Assembly (NCBI GenBank): GCA_035279665.1
Contig: DATEHI010000074.1
Location: 1 to 64,000, forward strand
Direction: 5' to 3'
Origin: CF-13 sp035279665
Lineage (GTDB): Bacteria; Chloroflexota; Dormibacteria; CF-121
Length of the DNA stretch: 64,000 nucleotides
Each line of letters opens with the position of its first letter. The first letter of the stretch is position 1. Below the pieces are notes generated by a model. That model was not told where the DNA came from. It did not search any database and was given only the letters and a program-made list of their open reading frames with translations. Below, in pieces: positions 48,819 to 58,100 of this stretch. Both the position numbers and the translations under genes were made by a program.

Positions 48819-49874
48819 TTACTGCAGCGCGGCTGCGAGCGCCTGCTCGAAGAGCACGTCGTGGCCCGGCAGGGTGAGCTCGATGCCCAGCAACTCCTCG
48901 GTCGCACGGGATTCGAGACGCACGGTCCGCTCGGCAAGCTCCTGATCGCCGAGCCGGATCTGTGTCGAGAGGCGGCCGCCTCGAAGCCGGCTCATGCTGA
49001 AACGAGCCGGGCCTTCATCGCCACCGGTGTAAATCAGGAGGCGATGGACCCCGTGCTCGAGCGAATCATCGGCCCGAAATTCCAGCGGCACGTCGATGCC
49101 GACCGTCGCCATCCGGCTACGCAGCCAGCCTCCCAGAAGCCGCGCCTGGGCCGTCAAACCGTCACTTCCGTGAAAGATGGAGACCCCATGAATGTGGCCC
49201 AGGCGGGCGAGCATGTTCGGCATGTCGAAGAACTGTGCCGCCACGTGCCGCCAGGCGATCAGTCGTGCCCAGTTGAGGTCGCCGATCGACGCCCGCGCCT
49301 TCTTGCGGCGAGCTACCTCGAGGAGGCGCGTAAGGTCTGACTCGTCGAACCCCTCGTCGGTATCCACAATCAGTCGATCGGCCAGCTCGCAGAGATCGTC
49401 GAACAACGGATTATCGAACTGTGGACGACCCGGCCACCAGAGGATGACCGGAAGGTCGGGAATCAGCAGCGGCGCCGCCAGGCTGGCCAGGTGGCGGGCC
49501 GGCTCGCCGTGCGCGTGCAGGATCACGCGTTCGGTGCTAACCCGATGGCCGCTTTCGGTCCGCTCCTGGGCGGACACCTCAGCCTCGAGCTTGTCGGCCT
49601 CGCGGGTGTGCTGGGCGAGGAGGATCAGCGTCCGTGAAGGGTTGGTCACCGAGAGACGGTCGAGCACGCTGGTGACCGTGCCCAGCTCGGGCTCATTGCT
49701 CACCACGGTGATCAGATTGCAGACGCTGGCGCGGGCTTCCGCCGCGGCGTGCTGGGCCGCCTCGCTTCCCTGGCCGTCGTCATGCAGCCCCCACCGGACC
49801 TGGTCCAGCTCTTCCTGGATGGAGTGGACGTCGACAAAGGACCGGGTGCTGAGCTCGGTGTGGTCGTTGCTCAT
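48819..49874 (-). CDS. opcA: OpcA-like glucose-6-phosphate dehydrogenase assembly protein
   Basis: 351 residues from ATG 49874 (ATGA overlap with zwf); an upstream extension is not conserved. OpcA activates or assembles G6PDH in cyanobacteria and Actinobacteria. Conserved stretches are ASVCNLITVVSNEPELGTVTSVLDRLSVTNPSRTLILLAQ, APLLIPDLPVILWWPGRPQFDNPLFDDLCELADRLIVDT and GDLNWARLIAWRHVAAQFFD. Location directly behind zwf supports the assignment. Confidence 0.9.
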   Translation of the reverse strand: MSNDHTELSTRSFVDVHSIQEELDQVRWGLHDDGQGSEAAQHAAAEARASVCNLITVVSNEPELGTVTSVLDRLSVTNPSRTLILLAQHTREADKLEAEVSAQERTESGHRVSTERVILHAHGEPARHLASLAAPLLIPDLPVILWWPGRPQFDNPLFDDLCELADRLIVDTDEGFDESDLTRLLEVARRKKARASIGDLNWARLIAWRHVAAQFFDMPNMLARLGHIHGVSIFHGSDGLTAQARLLGGWLRSRMATVGIDVPLEFRADDSLEHGVHRLLIYTGGDEGPARFSMSRLRGGRLSTQIRLGDQELAERTVRLESRATEELLGIELTLPGHDVLFEQALAAALQ

Positions 49875-51412
49875 GGCCGCCGCCAGCGCCGGCCGGCCTG
49901 CTCGATGAGCGCGTCCGCTTCGGGCGGCCCCCAGGTGCCGGCGGCATAGTTGGGGAACGCCGGCGGCGGCTGCGACGCCCACCCGGCCTCAATCCCGTCG
50001 ACCAGGGCCCAGGCGCGTTCGACTTCATCCTCACGGGCAAAGAGGGTCGCGTCGCCCAGCATGCAATCGAGCACCAGGCGCTCGTACGCGTCGGGAGACT
50101 CGACCATGAAGGATGAGCCGTAGAAGAAGTCCATGTTGACGGTGCGCAGCCGCATCACGGGGCCGGGAATCTTAGCAGCGATCTTCAGAGACGCCCCCTC
50201 ATGCGGCTGGATGCGCATCACCAGTACGTTGGGCGTCAACTCCTGGACGGCAGTCTTCGCAAACGGCAGGTGCGGTGGGTTCTTGAATTGGATCGCGATC
50301 TCGGACGCACGGCTCGGCAACCGCTTGCCAGTGCGCAGATAGAAGGGCGTGTCGGCCCAACGCCAGTTGTCGATCTTGAGCCGGACCGCGACGAATGTCT
50401 CCGTGTTCGAGGTCGGGGGGACGTTCATTTCCTGGCGGTAGCCGGGCACCTGCTGACCGGCCACCCAACCAGGGCCGTACTGGCCGCGCACGACGTCAGC
50501 CGCGACGTCGATCGGATGGATCGACTTGAGGACTTTGACCTTCTCGTCGCGCACGCTGTCGGCATCGAAGTTGGGGGGTGCCTCCATGGCGGCGATGCTG
50601 AGGAGCTGCATCAGGTGGTTCTGGAAGATGTCGCGGAGGGCGCCTGAGGTCTCGTAGTACTTGCCACGCCGTTCGATCCCGATGTCCTCCGCCACCGTGA
50701 TCTGCACGTGGTCGACATAGCGCCGGTTCCAGATGGGTTCGAAGATGCCGTTGGCAAAGCGGAAGACCAAAACGTTTTGGACGGTCTCTTTGCCCAGGTA
50801 GTGATCGATGCGATAGATCTGCTGCTCGCTGAACACGGCATGGATCGCCTGGTTCAGCGCCTGGGCACTCTTCAGGTCGTTGCCGAATGGTTTCTCGATG
50901 ACGACCCGTTTCCAGCCCTCGCCGCCCCTGGCGATGCCCGACGCTCCGAGCCGGTCGATGATGACCGAAAAGAACTGCGGGGCGGTCGCAAGGTAGAAGA
51001 CGCGGTTGCCGGCGGTTCCCCGCTCTCGATCCAACCGTTCGAGCTCGGCGGCCAGCCGGCCGTATCCCTCCTGGTCGTCGAAGGGCATCCGCACGTAGGA
51101 GATCCCTTCGGCCAGGCTCTGCCAGACGGCGCGATCGACCGGCTGGCTTCGCGAGTACTTCTGCACCGCCTGCTCCATGTGCGCGCGGAATTCGTCTTCA
51201 CTGAGGGCCGTGTCCGCGACGCCGATCACGCTGAAGCCGGAGGGGAGATAACGGTTGAGGGCCAAGTTGTAGAGCGCAGGCATCAGCTTTCGCGCGGCCA
51301 GGTCACCGGAGGCGCCGAAGATCACCAGCGCCGCCGGGTCCGGCGTGCGCGACAGAATCAGCCCGTCGCGAAGCACGTTCTGGGTCAGCGGTGCGGTCGC
51401 CGCCTGAGCCAC
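49871..51412 (-). CDS. zwf: Glucose-6-phosphate 1-dehydrogenase
   Basis: 513 residues from GTG 51412. It makes NADPH and 6-phosphogluconolactone. The nucleotide loop is LVIFGASGDLAARKLMPALYNLALNRYLP. The signature RIDHYLGKE carries the catalytic His; EKPFGNDLKSAQALN binds the substrate phosphate side. The C-terminal beta-domain is complete (YERLVLDCMLGDATLFAREDEVERAWAL). Two bases after gnd, with opcA overlapping its stop. Confidence 0.95.
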   Translation of the reverse strand: MAQAATAPLTQNVLRDGLILSRTPDPAALVIFGASGDLAARKLMPALYNLALNRYLPSGFSVIGVADTALSEDEFRAHMEQAVQKYSRSQPVDRAVWQSLAEGISYVRMPFDDQEGYGRLAAELERLDRERGTAGNRVFYLATAPQFFSVIIDRLGASGIARGGEGWKRVVIEKPFGNDLKSAQALNQAIHAVFSEQQIYRIDHYLGKETVQNVLVFRFANGIFEPIWNRRYVDHVQITVAEDIGIERRGKYYETSGALRDIFQNHLMQLLSIAAMEAPPNFDADSVRDEKVKVLKSIHPIDVAADVVRGQYGPGWVAGQQVPGYRQEMNVPPTSNTETFVAVRLKIDNWRWADTPFYLRTGKRLPSRASEIAIQFKNPPHLPFAKTAVQELTPNVLVMRIQPHEGASLKIAAKIPGPVMRLRTVNMDFFYGSSFMVESPDAYERLVLDCMLGDATLFAREDEVERAWALVDGIEAGWASQPPPAFPNYAAGTWGPPEADALIEQAGRRWRRP

Positions 51413-51414
51413 CG

Positions 51415-52311
51415 TTATTCAGTCCTCACCGGGTGACCGCCAAATTCATTGCGCAGCGCTGCCAGAACCTTGGCGCTGAACGAATCGTCCTGGCGCGACC
51501 GGTAGCGCATCATGAGGCTCATCGCCAGCGCAGGCGCGGGCACGGCATGGTCGAGCGCTTCTTCGAGTGTCCAGCGGCCTTCGCCCGAGTCCTCGACGTA
51601 GCCCTTGATGTGGGCCAGCTCGGGATCGCGTTCGAAGGCGTCCTCGGCGAGCTCGAGCAGCCAGGATCGGATCACACTGCCATGGTTCCAGAGTCGCGTC
51701 AGCTGGGTAAGATCGAAGCCGAAGGGCGCGGCTTTCAAGATTTCGAACCCTTCCGCGTAGCCCTGCAGCATTGAATACTCGATGCCGTTGTGCACCATCT
51801 TGGCGTAGTGCCCTGCGCCCGACGGACCAACATACGCGTAACCTTCGGGCGGCGCGAGCGTCCGAAAAATGGGTTCGACCTGCTTGAAAACCGCCTCGTT
51901 GCCCCCGACCATGAGGTTGAAGCCCACCTTGAGTCCCCAGATGCCTCCACTGGTCCCGCAATCGAGGAATTCCACTTGCTTGGTGCGCAGCGTTTCCGCG
52001 CGGCGCATCGAGTCCTTGTAGTTCGAGTTGCCACCGTCGACGATGATGTCGCCCGCCGAGAGGATGGCGGACAAGCGCTGGATGGTGTCATCGATCGGAG
52101 CGCCGGCGGGGATCATCAGCCAGAAGATGCGCGGGGCCTTGAGCTTCTGCCCGAGATCTTCGAGGCTGCTGGCTCCGGTCGCACCCTTGCCGGCAAGCGC
52201 CGCAACGGCGTCGACGGATCGGTCGAAGACCACGACCTGGTGGCCGCCCTGCATCAGGCGAACGGTCATGCCGGATCCCATCCGCCCGAGCCCGATCATG
52301 GCTAGCTGCAT
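51415..52311 (-). CDS. gnd: 6-phosphogluconate dehydrogenase, decarboxylating (short type)
   Basis: 298 residues, the short NAD-type (YqeC/GntZ) form rather than the 470-residue enzyme. It converts 6-phosphogluconate to ribulose 5-phosphate and CO2. MQLAMIGLGRMGSGMTVRLMQGGHQVVVFDR is the Rossmann start, DIIVDGGNSNYKDSMRRAE and VEFLDCGTSGGIWGLKVGFNLMVGG the substrate blocks, and GHYAKMVHNGIEYSMLQGYAEG carries the catalytic Lys. Its ATG shares an A with the tal-pgi stop (TGATG). Confidence 0.94.
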   Translation of the reverse strand: MQLAMIGLGRMGSGMTVRLMQGGHQVVVFDRSVDAVAALAGKGATGASSLEDLGQKLKAPRIFWLMIPAGAPIDDTIQRLSAILSAGDIIVDGGNSNYKDSMRRAETLRTKQVEFLDCGTSGGIWGLKVGFNLMVGGNEAVFKQVEPIFRTLAPPEGYAYVGPSGAGHYAKMVHNGIEYSMLQGYAEGFEILKAAPFGFDLTQLTRLWNHGSVIRSWLLELAEDAFERDPELAHIKGYVEDSGEGRWTLEEALDHAVPAPALAMSLMMRYRSRQDDSFSAKVLAALRNEFGGHPVRTE

Positions 52312-55088
52312 CAGGCCTGGACCGTTGCCCCCACCGACTGGCCGATCTTCACCAGGCCGTGCGCGACATCACGGACCTGAATGCGAAGCACGCGCCGCCC
52401 GTGGTTGCGCAATGCCTGGAAATCACCAAGGGCCTGCGCTTGCTTGAGAACACCAAATGTGAACCTCTCGCCAGGAATCGGCAGATCATCCGGATCATCG
52501 CCAACCACCTGGAGGAAGACGCCGGTGTTGGGGCCGCCCTTGTGCAGCTGACCGGTCGAGTGCAGATAGCGTGGCCCGTAACCGACCGTCGTCGCCACCC
52601 GGTATTTGTCACGGATGGCGAGCCTGATCGCGTCGAGCGCGCGGTCGTGGTCCGCGTTGGGTGTAATGAAGGCCAGCAGGGCCACGTAGTCGCCGGCCCG
52701 CACCTGACCGAGCAGGGCCTGGATCGCCGCCTCGAGGGTCGCCCCCGCCTGGCCGGCCCACCGGATCCCCTCGCCGACGGTCGGCGGATTGCCCTCGCTG
52801 AGGACTCTCTTGGTGAGATCCTTCGCCTCCTGCACGTTGGGCTGGTCGAAGACGTTGATGCCCAGGACCGCGCCCGCGACCGCAATCGCATACTCCCAGC
52901 GGAAGAACTCCGCCCCAATTGCGAGCGGGTCGCTGAGCTTGAGGGTGACAACCGGATGCCCGGCCTTGCCGAGCGCCGTCAGCGCCGCAGGCTCGTCGTC
53001 GCCCGGCAGCGCCAGCCGGACGAAGAGGCGATCGCTGCCATAGGCCTGCGGAGGACCCAGCGCTTCGTCCGCGACCGGCACCAGGCCCTTGCCTTCTTTC
53101 CCGGTGCTCTCGGCGATCAGCTGCTCCGCCCACACGCCGAAACGCTGTACCGCGGAGGGCGTGACAATCGTGATCTTGTCCCGCCCGGCCTTTGCCGCCT
53201 CGGCGAAGACCGCCCCCAGCCAGGCTCCCGGATTCTCGCCCACCGGCACGGACGGGGAACACGCCTGCGTCATGGTCGCCGCGCGGTCGAGCAGGCCCGA
53301 AAGGTCCACCCCACCCAGCGCGGCCGGCACCAGGCCAAAGTACGACAGGGCCGAGTACCGCCCGCCAATATCCGGCGGGTTGAGGAAGGTTCGGCGGAAT
53401 CCTCGCCGTGAGGCCTCGTCGGCCAGCGACGTCCCCGGGTCGGTAATCGCGATAAACTGCTTCCCCTTCTGCCCTGTCTGCTGCCAGAAGTGGCGAAAGT
53501 GCGACAGCGTCTCCAGCGTGGTCCCCGATTTGGAGGCGACGATGAAGACCGTCTTGCGAATATCGATCGCCTTCTCCAGGCCGATGATGGCGGCGGGGTC
53601 CGTGGTGTCCAGGACATGCACGTCGAGCGCGCCCCTGGGCGCCCCGAAGGTTTGCCGGAAGACTTCCGGAGCGAGGCTGCTGCCGCCCATGCCCATCAGG
53701 AGGACGTCGCTGAATCCCTCGGCAACCAGCTCTTTGCGCAATGCCTCGAGCTCGGGGATGCGTTCCTCCATCCGGTCGGCAACCTGGAGCCAGCCCAGCC
53801 GGTCGCGGATCTCACTTTCGGCACTCCCGTTGGACTTCCAGAGCCCGGCATCCTTCTCCGCGATCCGCCGAACGACCGCCGCCTGCTCCAGTTGTTGCAG
53901 GCGACTGTTGACCGGCGCGTCGAGGACACCCAGTTGTGCTTCGTGGGCACCGACCGATCCCTTCTTCAGCGCTTTCTTCTTGTTCGTGATCTCTTCGAGC
54001 AGCTTGTCGATCGAATCGGCGAACAACTTGACGCCATCGATGCGCAGGTCAGAGGTGACTTTGTCCATGTCGATGCCGATCGCCGCCAGATCGCTCAGAA
54101 CCTTGCGGGCGCCATCGACGTTTTCGAAGAGGCTGGGACGAACCTCGCCATGCTCCTTGAAGGCCATCATGGTTTGCTGCGGCATAGTGTTGACCGTCTC
54201 CGGGCCGATCAGTTCCTCGATGTACATCACATCGCTGTAGGCAGGGTTCTTGGTTCCCGTGCTGGCCCAAAGGCAGCGTTGCACCGACGCGCCCTCTGCC
54301 CGAAGGTCGGCGAACTCGGGCCCATTGAAGATCCGCTGAAAGGCCTGGTAGGCCATCTTCGCGTTGGCAACTGCGGCCTTACCCATGAGCTGCTGCAACC
54401 GCGCGCGTTCCGCCGGATCCTTCGCGGCGGCGATCTTCTGCTCGAGCAGCTTGTCGACGGCGGTGTCGACGCGACTCACGAAGAAGCTGGCGACCGAGGC
54501 GATGTCGACGGAGTGCCCCTGCTTCAGGCGCTGCTGCAAGCCGCGGATGAAGGCGCGAGCGACCTCTTCATAGACCTTGACTGAGAACATCAGCGTGATG
54601 TTGATGTTCAGGCCATCAGCAATGCATTGCTCGATCGCCGGGAGTCCGGCGTCGGTCGCCGGGATCTTGATGAAGATATTCGGGCGCCCGACGCGGTTGA
54701 ACAGGTCGTGGGCCATCGCGATCGTGCCCTGGGTGTCGTCGGCCACGCGCGGCAAGACCTCGATGCTGACGTAACCGTCCTTGTGCTTGGTCTGGTCGTA
54801 GACGGACTTGAGCACGTCCGCCGCCCTCTGGATGTCCTCGACGATCAGGCTCAGCATGATCTCCTCGTCGGGGATGCCGGCCTCCACCAGCGAACGGAGC
54901 GCGTCATCGTAATCGCTGCTGCCGCCGATCGCCTTCTCGAAAATCGTCGGGTTGGAGGTCATGCCCACCACGGCATCCTCCTCGATCATTCGTTTGAGCT
55001 CGCCGGACGTCATCAGGCTTCGGCGGATGTAGTCGAGCCAGACGCTGGTGCCTGCCTCGTAAAGCTCGAATAAGGGGTTCTTCGCCAT
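52311..55088 (-). CDS. tal-pgi: Bifunctional transaldolase/glucose-6-phosphate isomerase fusion
   Basis: 925 residues. The N-terminal transaldolase (about 1-370) has VVGMTSNPTIFEKAIGGSSDYD, the Schiff-base Lys141 in NIFIKIPATDAGL, and ALWASTGTKNPAYSDVMYIEELIGP (read RCLWASTGTKNP). From about 400 the glucose-6-phosphate isomerase follows, with LLMGMGGSSLAPEVFRQTF, FIVASKSGTTLETLSHFRHFWQ and a C-terminal domain with FITPNADHDRALDAIR. It joins sugar-phosphate recycling to hexose phosphate isomerisation. First gene of the operon, with a GGAGGAGC ribosome binding site (minus strand) before ATG. Confidence 0.94.
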   Translation of the reverse strand: MAKNPLFELYEAGTSVWLDYIRRSLMTSGELKRMIEEDAVVGMTSNPTIFEKAIGGSSDYDDALRSLVEAGIPDEEIMLSLIVEDIQRAADVLKSVYDQTKHKDGYVSIEVLPRVADDTQGTIAMAHDLFNRVGRPNIFIKIPATDAGLPAIEQCIADGLNINITLMFSVKVYEEVARAFIRGLQQRLKQGHSVDIASVASFFVSRVDTAVDKLLEQKIAAAKDPAERARLQQLMGKAAVANAKMAYQAFQRIFNGPEFADLRAEGASVQRCLWASTGTKNPAYSDVMYIEELIGPETVNTMPQQTMMAFKEHGEVRPSLFENVDGARKVLSDLAAIGIDMDKVTSDLRIDGVKLFADSIDKLLEEITNKKKALKKGSVGAHEAQLGVLDAPVNSRLQQLEQAAVVRRIAEKDAGLWKSNGSAESEIRDRLGWLQVADRMEERIPELEALRKELVAEGFSDVLLMGMGGSSLAPEVFRQTFGAPRGALDVHVLDTTDPAAIIGLEKAIDIRKTVFIVASKSGTTLETLSHFRHFWQQTGQKGKQFIAITDPGTSLADEASRRGFRRTFLNPPDIGGRYSALSYFGLVPAALGGVDLSGLLDRAATMTQACSPSVPVGENPGAWLGAVFAEAAKAGRDKITIVTPSAVQRFGVWAEQLIAESTGKEGKGLVPVADEALGPPQAYGSDRLFVRLALPGDDEPAALTALGKAGHPVVTLKLSDPLAIGAEFFRWEYAIAVAGAVLGINVFDQPNVQEAKDLTKRVLSEGNPPTVGEGIRWAGQAGATLEAAIQALLGQVRAGDYVALLAFITPNADHDRALDAIRLAIRDKYRVATTVGYGPRYLHSTGQLHKGGPNTGVFLQVVGDDPDDLPIPGERFTFGVLKQAQALGDFQALRNHGRRVLRIQVRDVAHGLVKIGQSVGATVQA

Positions 55089-55171
55089 CGCTCCTCCTAT
55101 GGCCGCAGCGCTGTAGGGCCTCTCATTAGACTCTCACACCGCGCCCGCTCCCGGAAGGGGCAGGGTAAGGC

Positions 55172-58100
55172 TTAGGTCCCGACGCCGCTCAGGGTAATCC
55201 GCTGGGTCCCGGCATTGTCGATGATCGTGACAACGCCCGAACGGGCGCCGGTAGCCTGCGGGAGGAAGGTTACGCTGATCGTGCAGCTGGCTCGGGCTGC
55301 CAGGGTGGTGCCGCAGTTCGTGGTCATCGTGAAGTCATCGCCGCTCAGGCTGATGCTGCCGATCGACAGCGGGCCGTTCCCTGAATTGAAGAGGACCACC
55401 GCCTGCGGCAGGGTCGAAGTCCCGGAGGTCACGCCACCGAAGTTCAGATATCCGCTGCTCAATAACGGCCTGGCCGCGGTTCCCGTTCCGCGCAGGCTTA
55501 CGGTTTGAGCGCCGCCTGGGCCGTCGTCGAAGAGCGTCAGGGCGGCGCTGCGAACGCCGTACCCGCGTGGCGCGAATCCGACCGTAATCGCGCAGGATGC
55601 GCCGGGTGCGATCGCCCGCAGGCAGTTGTTGGTCTGTGTGTAGTCGCCGGCGGCGGCTCCGCTGATACCGATCGAACGGATCGTGAGCGCGCCGTCGCCC
55701 GTGTTCGTCACCGTCACGACCTGCGGCGCCGCCGTTCCGCCCACGTTCGCGCCGGGCGACAGAAGCGCCGCGCTCAAGGTCGCCATCGGCTGGTAGGCAA
55801 AGCCCGTGAGCCGCACGACATCGCTGGAGCCGGGAGCCGCGTTGGCGTCATCCGTCACGACCAGGCTGCCGGTGCGGGCCCCGCCCGCCTGCGGCGCGAA
55901 GGTCACATCGATCGTGCACGAAATACCCGGCAGCAGTTGCGCCGGACAATGCGGGGTGGCCCTGAAATCGCCGCTGGCCGCGATCGCGCCGATGGTGAGC
56001 GGCCCGTCCCCGCGGTTGGTCAGCACGACGGTTTGCGGCGCGCTAGTCGACCCGACGTTCTGGCTGAATTTGAGGCGGTCAGGACCGAGATGCGACAGCG
56101 CCATGGTCGCCACACCCATCACCTGGATCCGCTGCGGGCTGTCGGCTGAGTCGTCGGCCACGACGATGTAGCCGTCCCGCTCCCCAAGGGTGCTGGGAAT
56201 GAAGGTAATCGTGATGGCGCAGCTGGCGCCAGGTGCGAGCACCGGCGGGCAGTTGTTGCTCTGCGAGAAGTCGCCGTCCTCACGGATGGCGCTCAGGTGG
56301 AGCGGCGCCTGCCCGCTGTTGACCAGCCTGATGGTTTCCGAGCCAGTACTGCTGCCCAGATTCTGAGTGAAGATCAGCGATTGGCTGTTGAAGCTCGCCG
56401 CTGGTTGCGCCACGCTCCCCGTAAGCGGCACCGATTGCGACGCACCCCCCGACGATCCGTTCCCGCCGGCATCGTCCTTGACGGTGAGCGTGCCGCTGCG
56501 CGTCTTCTTGTCGTCGGCGCCGATCTGGTTGAGCGTAATCGTGATCTGGCAGCTACTATGGCCGGTCATCACACTCGGACAGTTATTGCTCTGGCCGAAA
56601 TCGGGGTCGGTCCCGTTGTCGAGGGCGATCGAGGTGATGTGCAACAGGCCCTCACCGTTGTTCGTCAGCGTCACGGTTGCCGGCGTGGGCGGCGCGTTGA
56701 CGGGCTGATTGATGACGACCGCGGGCGGACTGAGGGTTACGAGGGCTGCCGTCGCTTCACCCTTCAGGGTGATCAGTTGCTGACCCCCGATCGCATCATT
56801 GGGAATCACGGCACTGCCCGTATGGGTGCCGAGGGTCGCACGCGGCTGAAAGGCCACCTCGAAGGAGCAGCTTGTCCCCGGCTCGAGCTTCGCCTGGGCG
56901 CAGGTGTTCTTCAGGGGGTCGAGGTAAAAGTTGTTCCGATCTGCACCGAGATCAACAGCCCCCATCACCAGCAACCCGCTGCCCGTGCTGGTCACGGTCA
57001 CACTCTGCGGTTGGCTGCGCCCGGACAGGTTGGTTGGATCGAAGTTGACCTGGGTGCGCTGGATCCCGGCCTGGGTGACGCCCAGCCAGCGGATGCGGCT
57101 GTTGAAACTGTCGGCGACGAGCATCGCGCCGGAGTCCCCGAGCATGCTGAGGCCACGAGGCGCGTCGACTTCGGCGGCGTCGGCCGGGCCGGCGTCGCCC
57201 TTGAGTCCCGACGTGCCAATTCCGCCGAAGGTCGTCACCGCCTGACCCGTGAGGTCAATGCGACGAACGCGGTGGTTCAGGTAGTCGGCAACGTAAGCGG
57301 TCCCCTGGTCAACGGTGGCACTCCAGGGACGATTGAAGTGGGCTTGGGCAGAAGCGCCGTCGCCGAATGCCGGCGCGCCATCGCCGGCGATCGTCTGGAT
57401 CACGTCGGATGCCTTCGGATCCGCGCTGGCGGCAGCGACCCGGCGGATCCGGTGGTTGAAGCTGTCGGTGATGTAGAGATTGGGCGACGCCGCAGTGTCC
57501 AGCGCGACACCATACGGAAAGTACAGATCGGCCTGGCGCGCGTCGCCATTTTCGCCGCTGTACCCGAGGCGGCCGGTGCCGGCCACCGTGAAGATCGTGC
57601 CCACCGACGAGACCTTGCCGTTGGCATCGAACCGGAGGCCACCCACGACTTCGCGCACCCGACTGTTGTAGGTGTCGGCGATGAAGAGGTTGCCCGCCGG
57701 ATCGACAGCCAGTCCGGTCGGATAGCTCAGCGACGCCTGGTTCGCAGGTTTGCCCTCGTCGGCGCTGGCATAGCCTGCCGTCCCGGTGCCGGCGACGGTC
57801 GCGATCGTCTGATGCGTCAGGTCGATCGCGCGGACGACATTGTTGAAGGTATCGGCGACATAGAGCACTTTGTGCGGGGTATCGAGCGCCCCACCCATCG
57901 GGTAGGCCAGCCGTGTGTCCGTAGCCTGGGTCGAGGGGATCCCCGGCCCGCGAGTCCCACCGATTCCGGCAAGGGTACTGACGTCGTCATCGTCGTTGTC
58001 AGGCTTCGTGTCGTCGTCAGGTTTCGCATGGTTGGCCGCGTCCGTGTCGTTCGTGGTGAAGGTTCGCACGGAATGATTGAAGGTGTCGATGACGTAGCGC

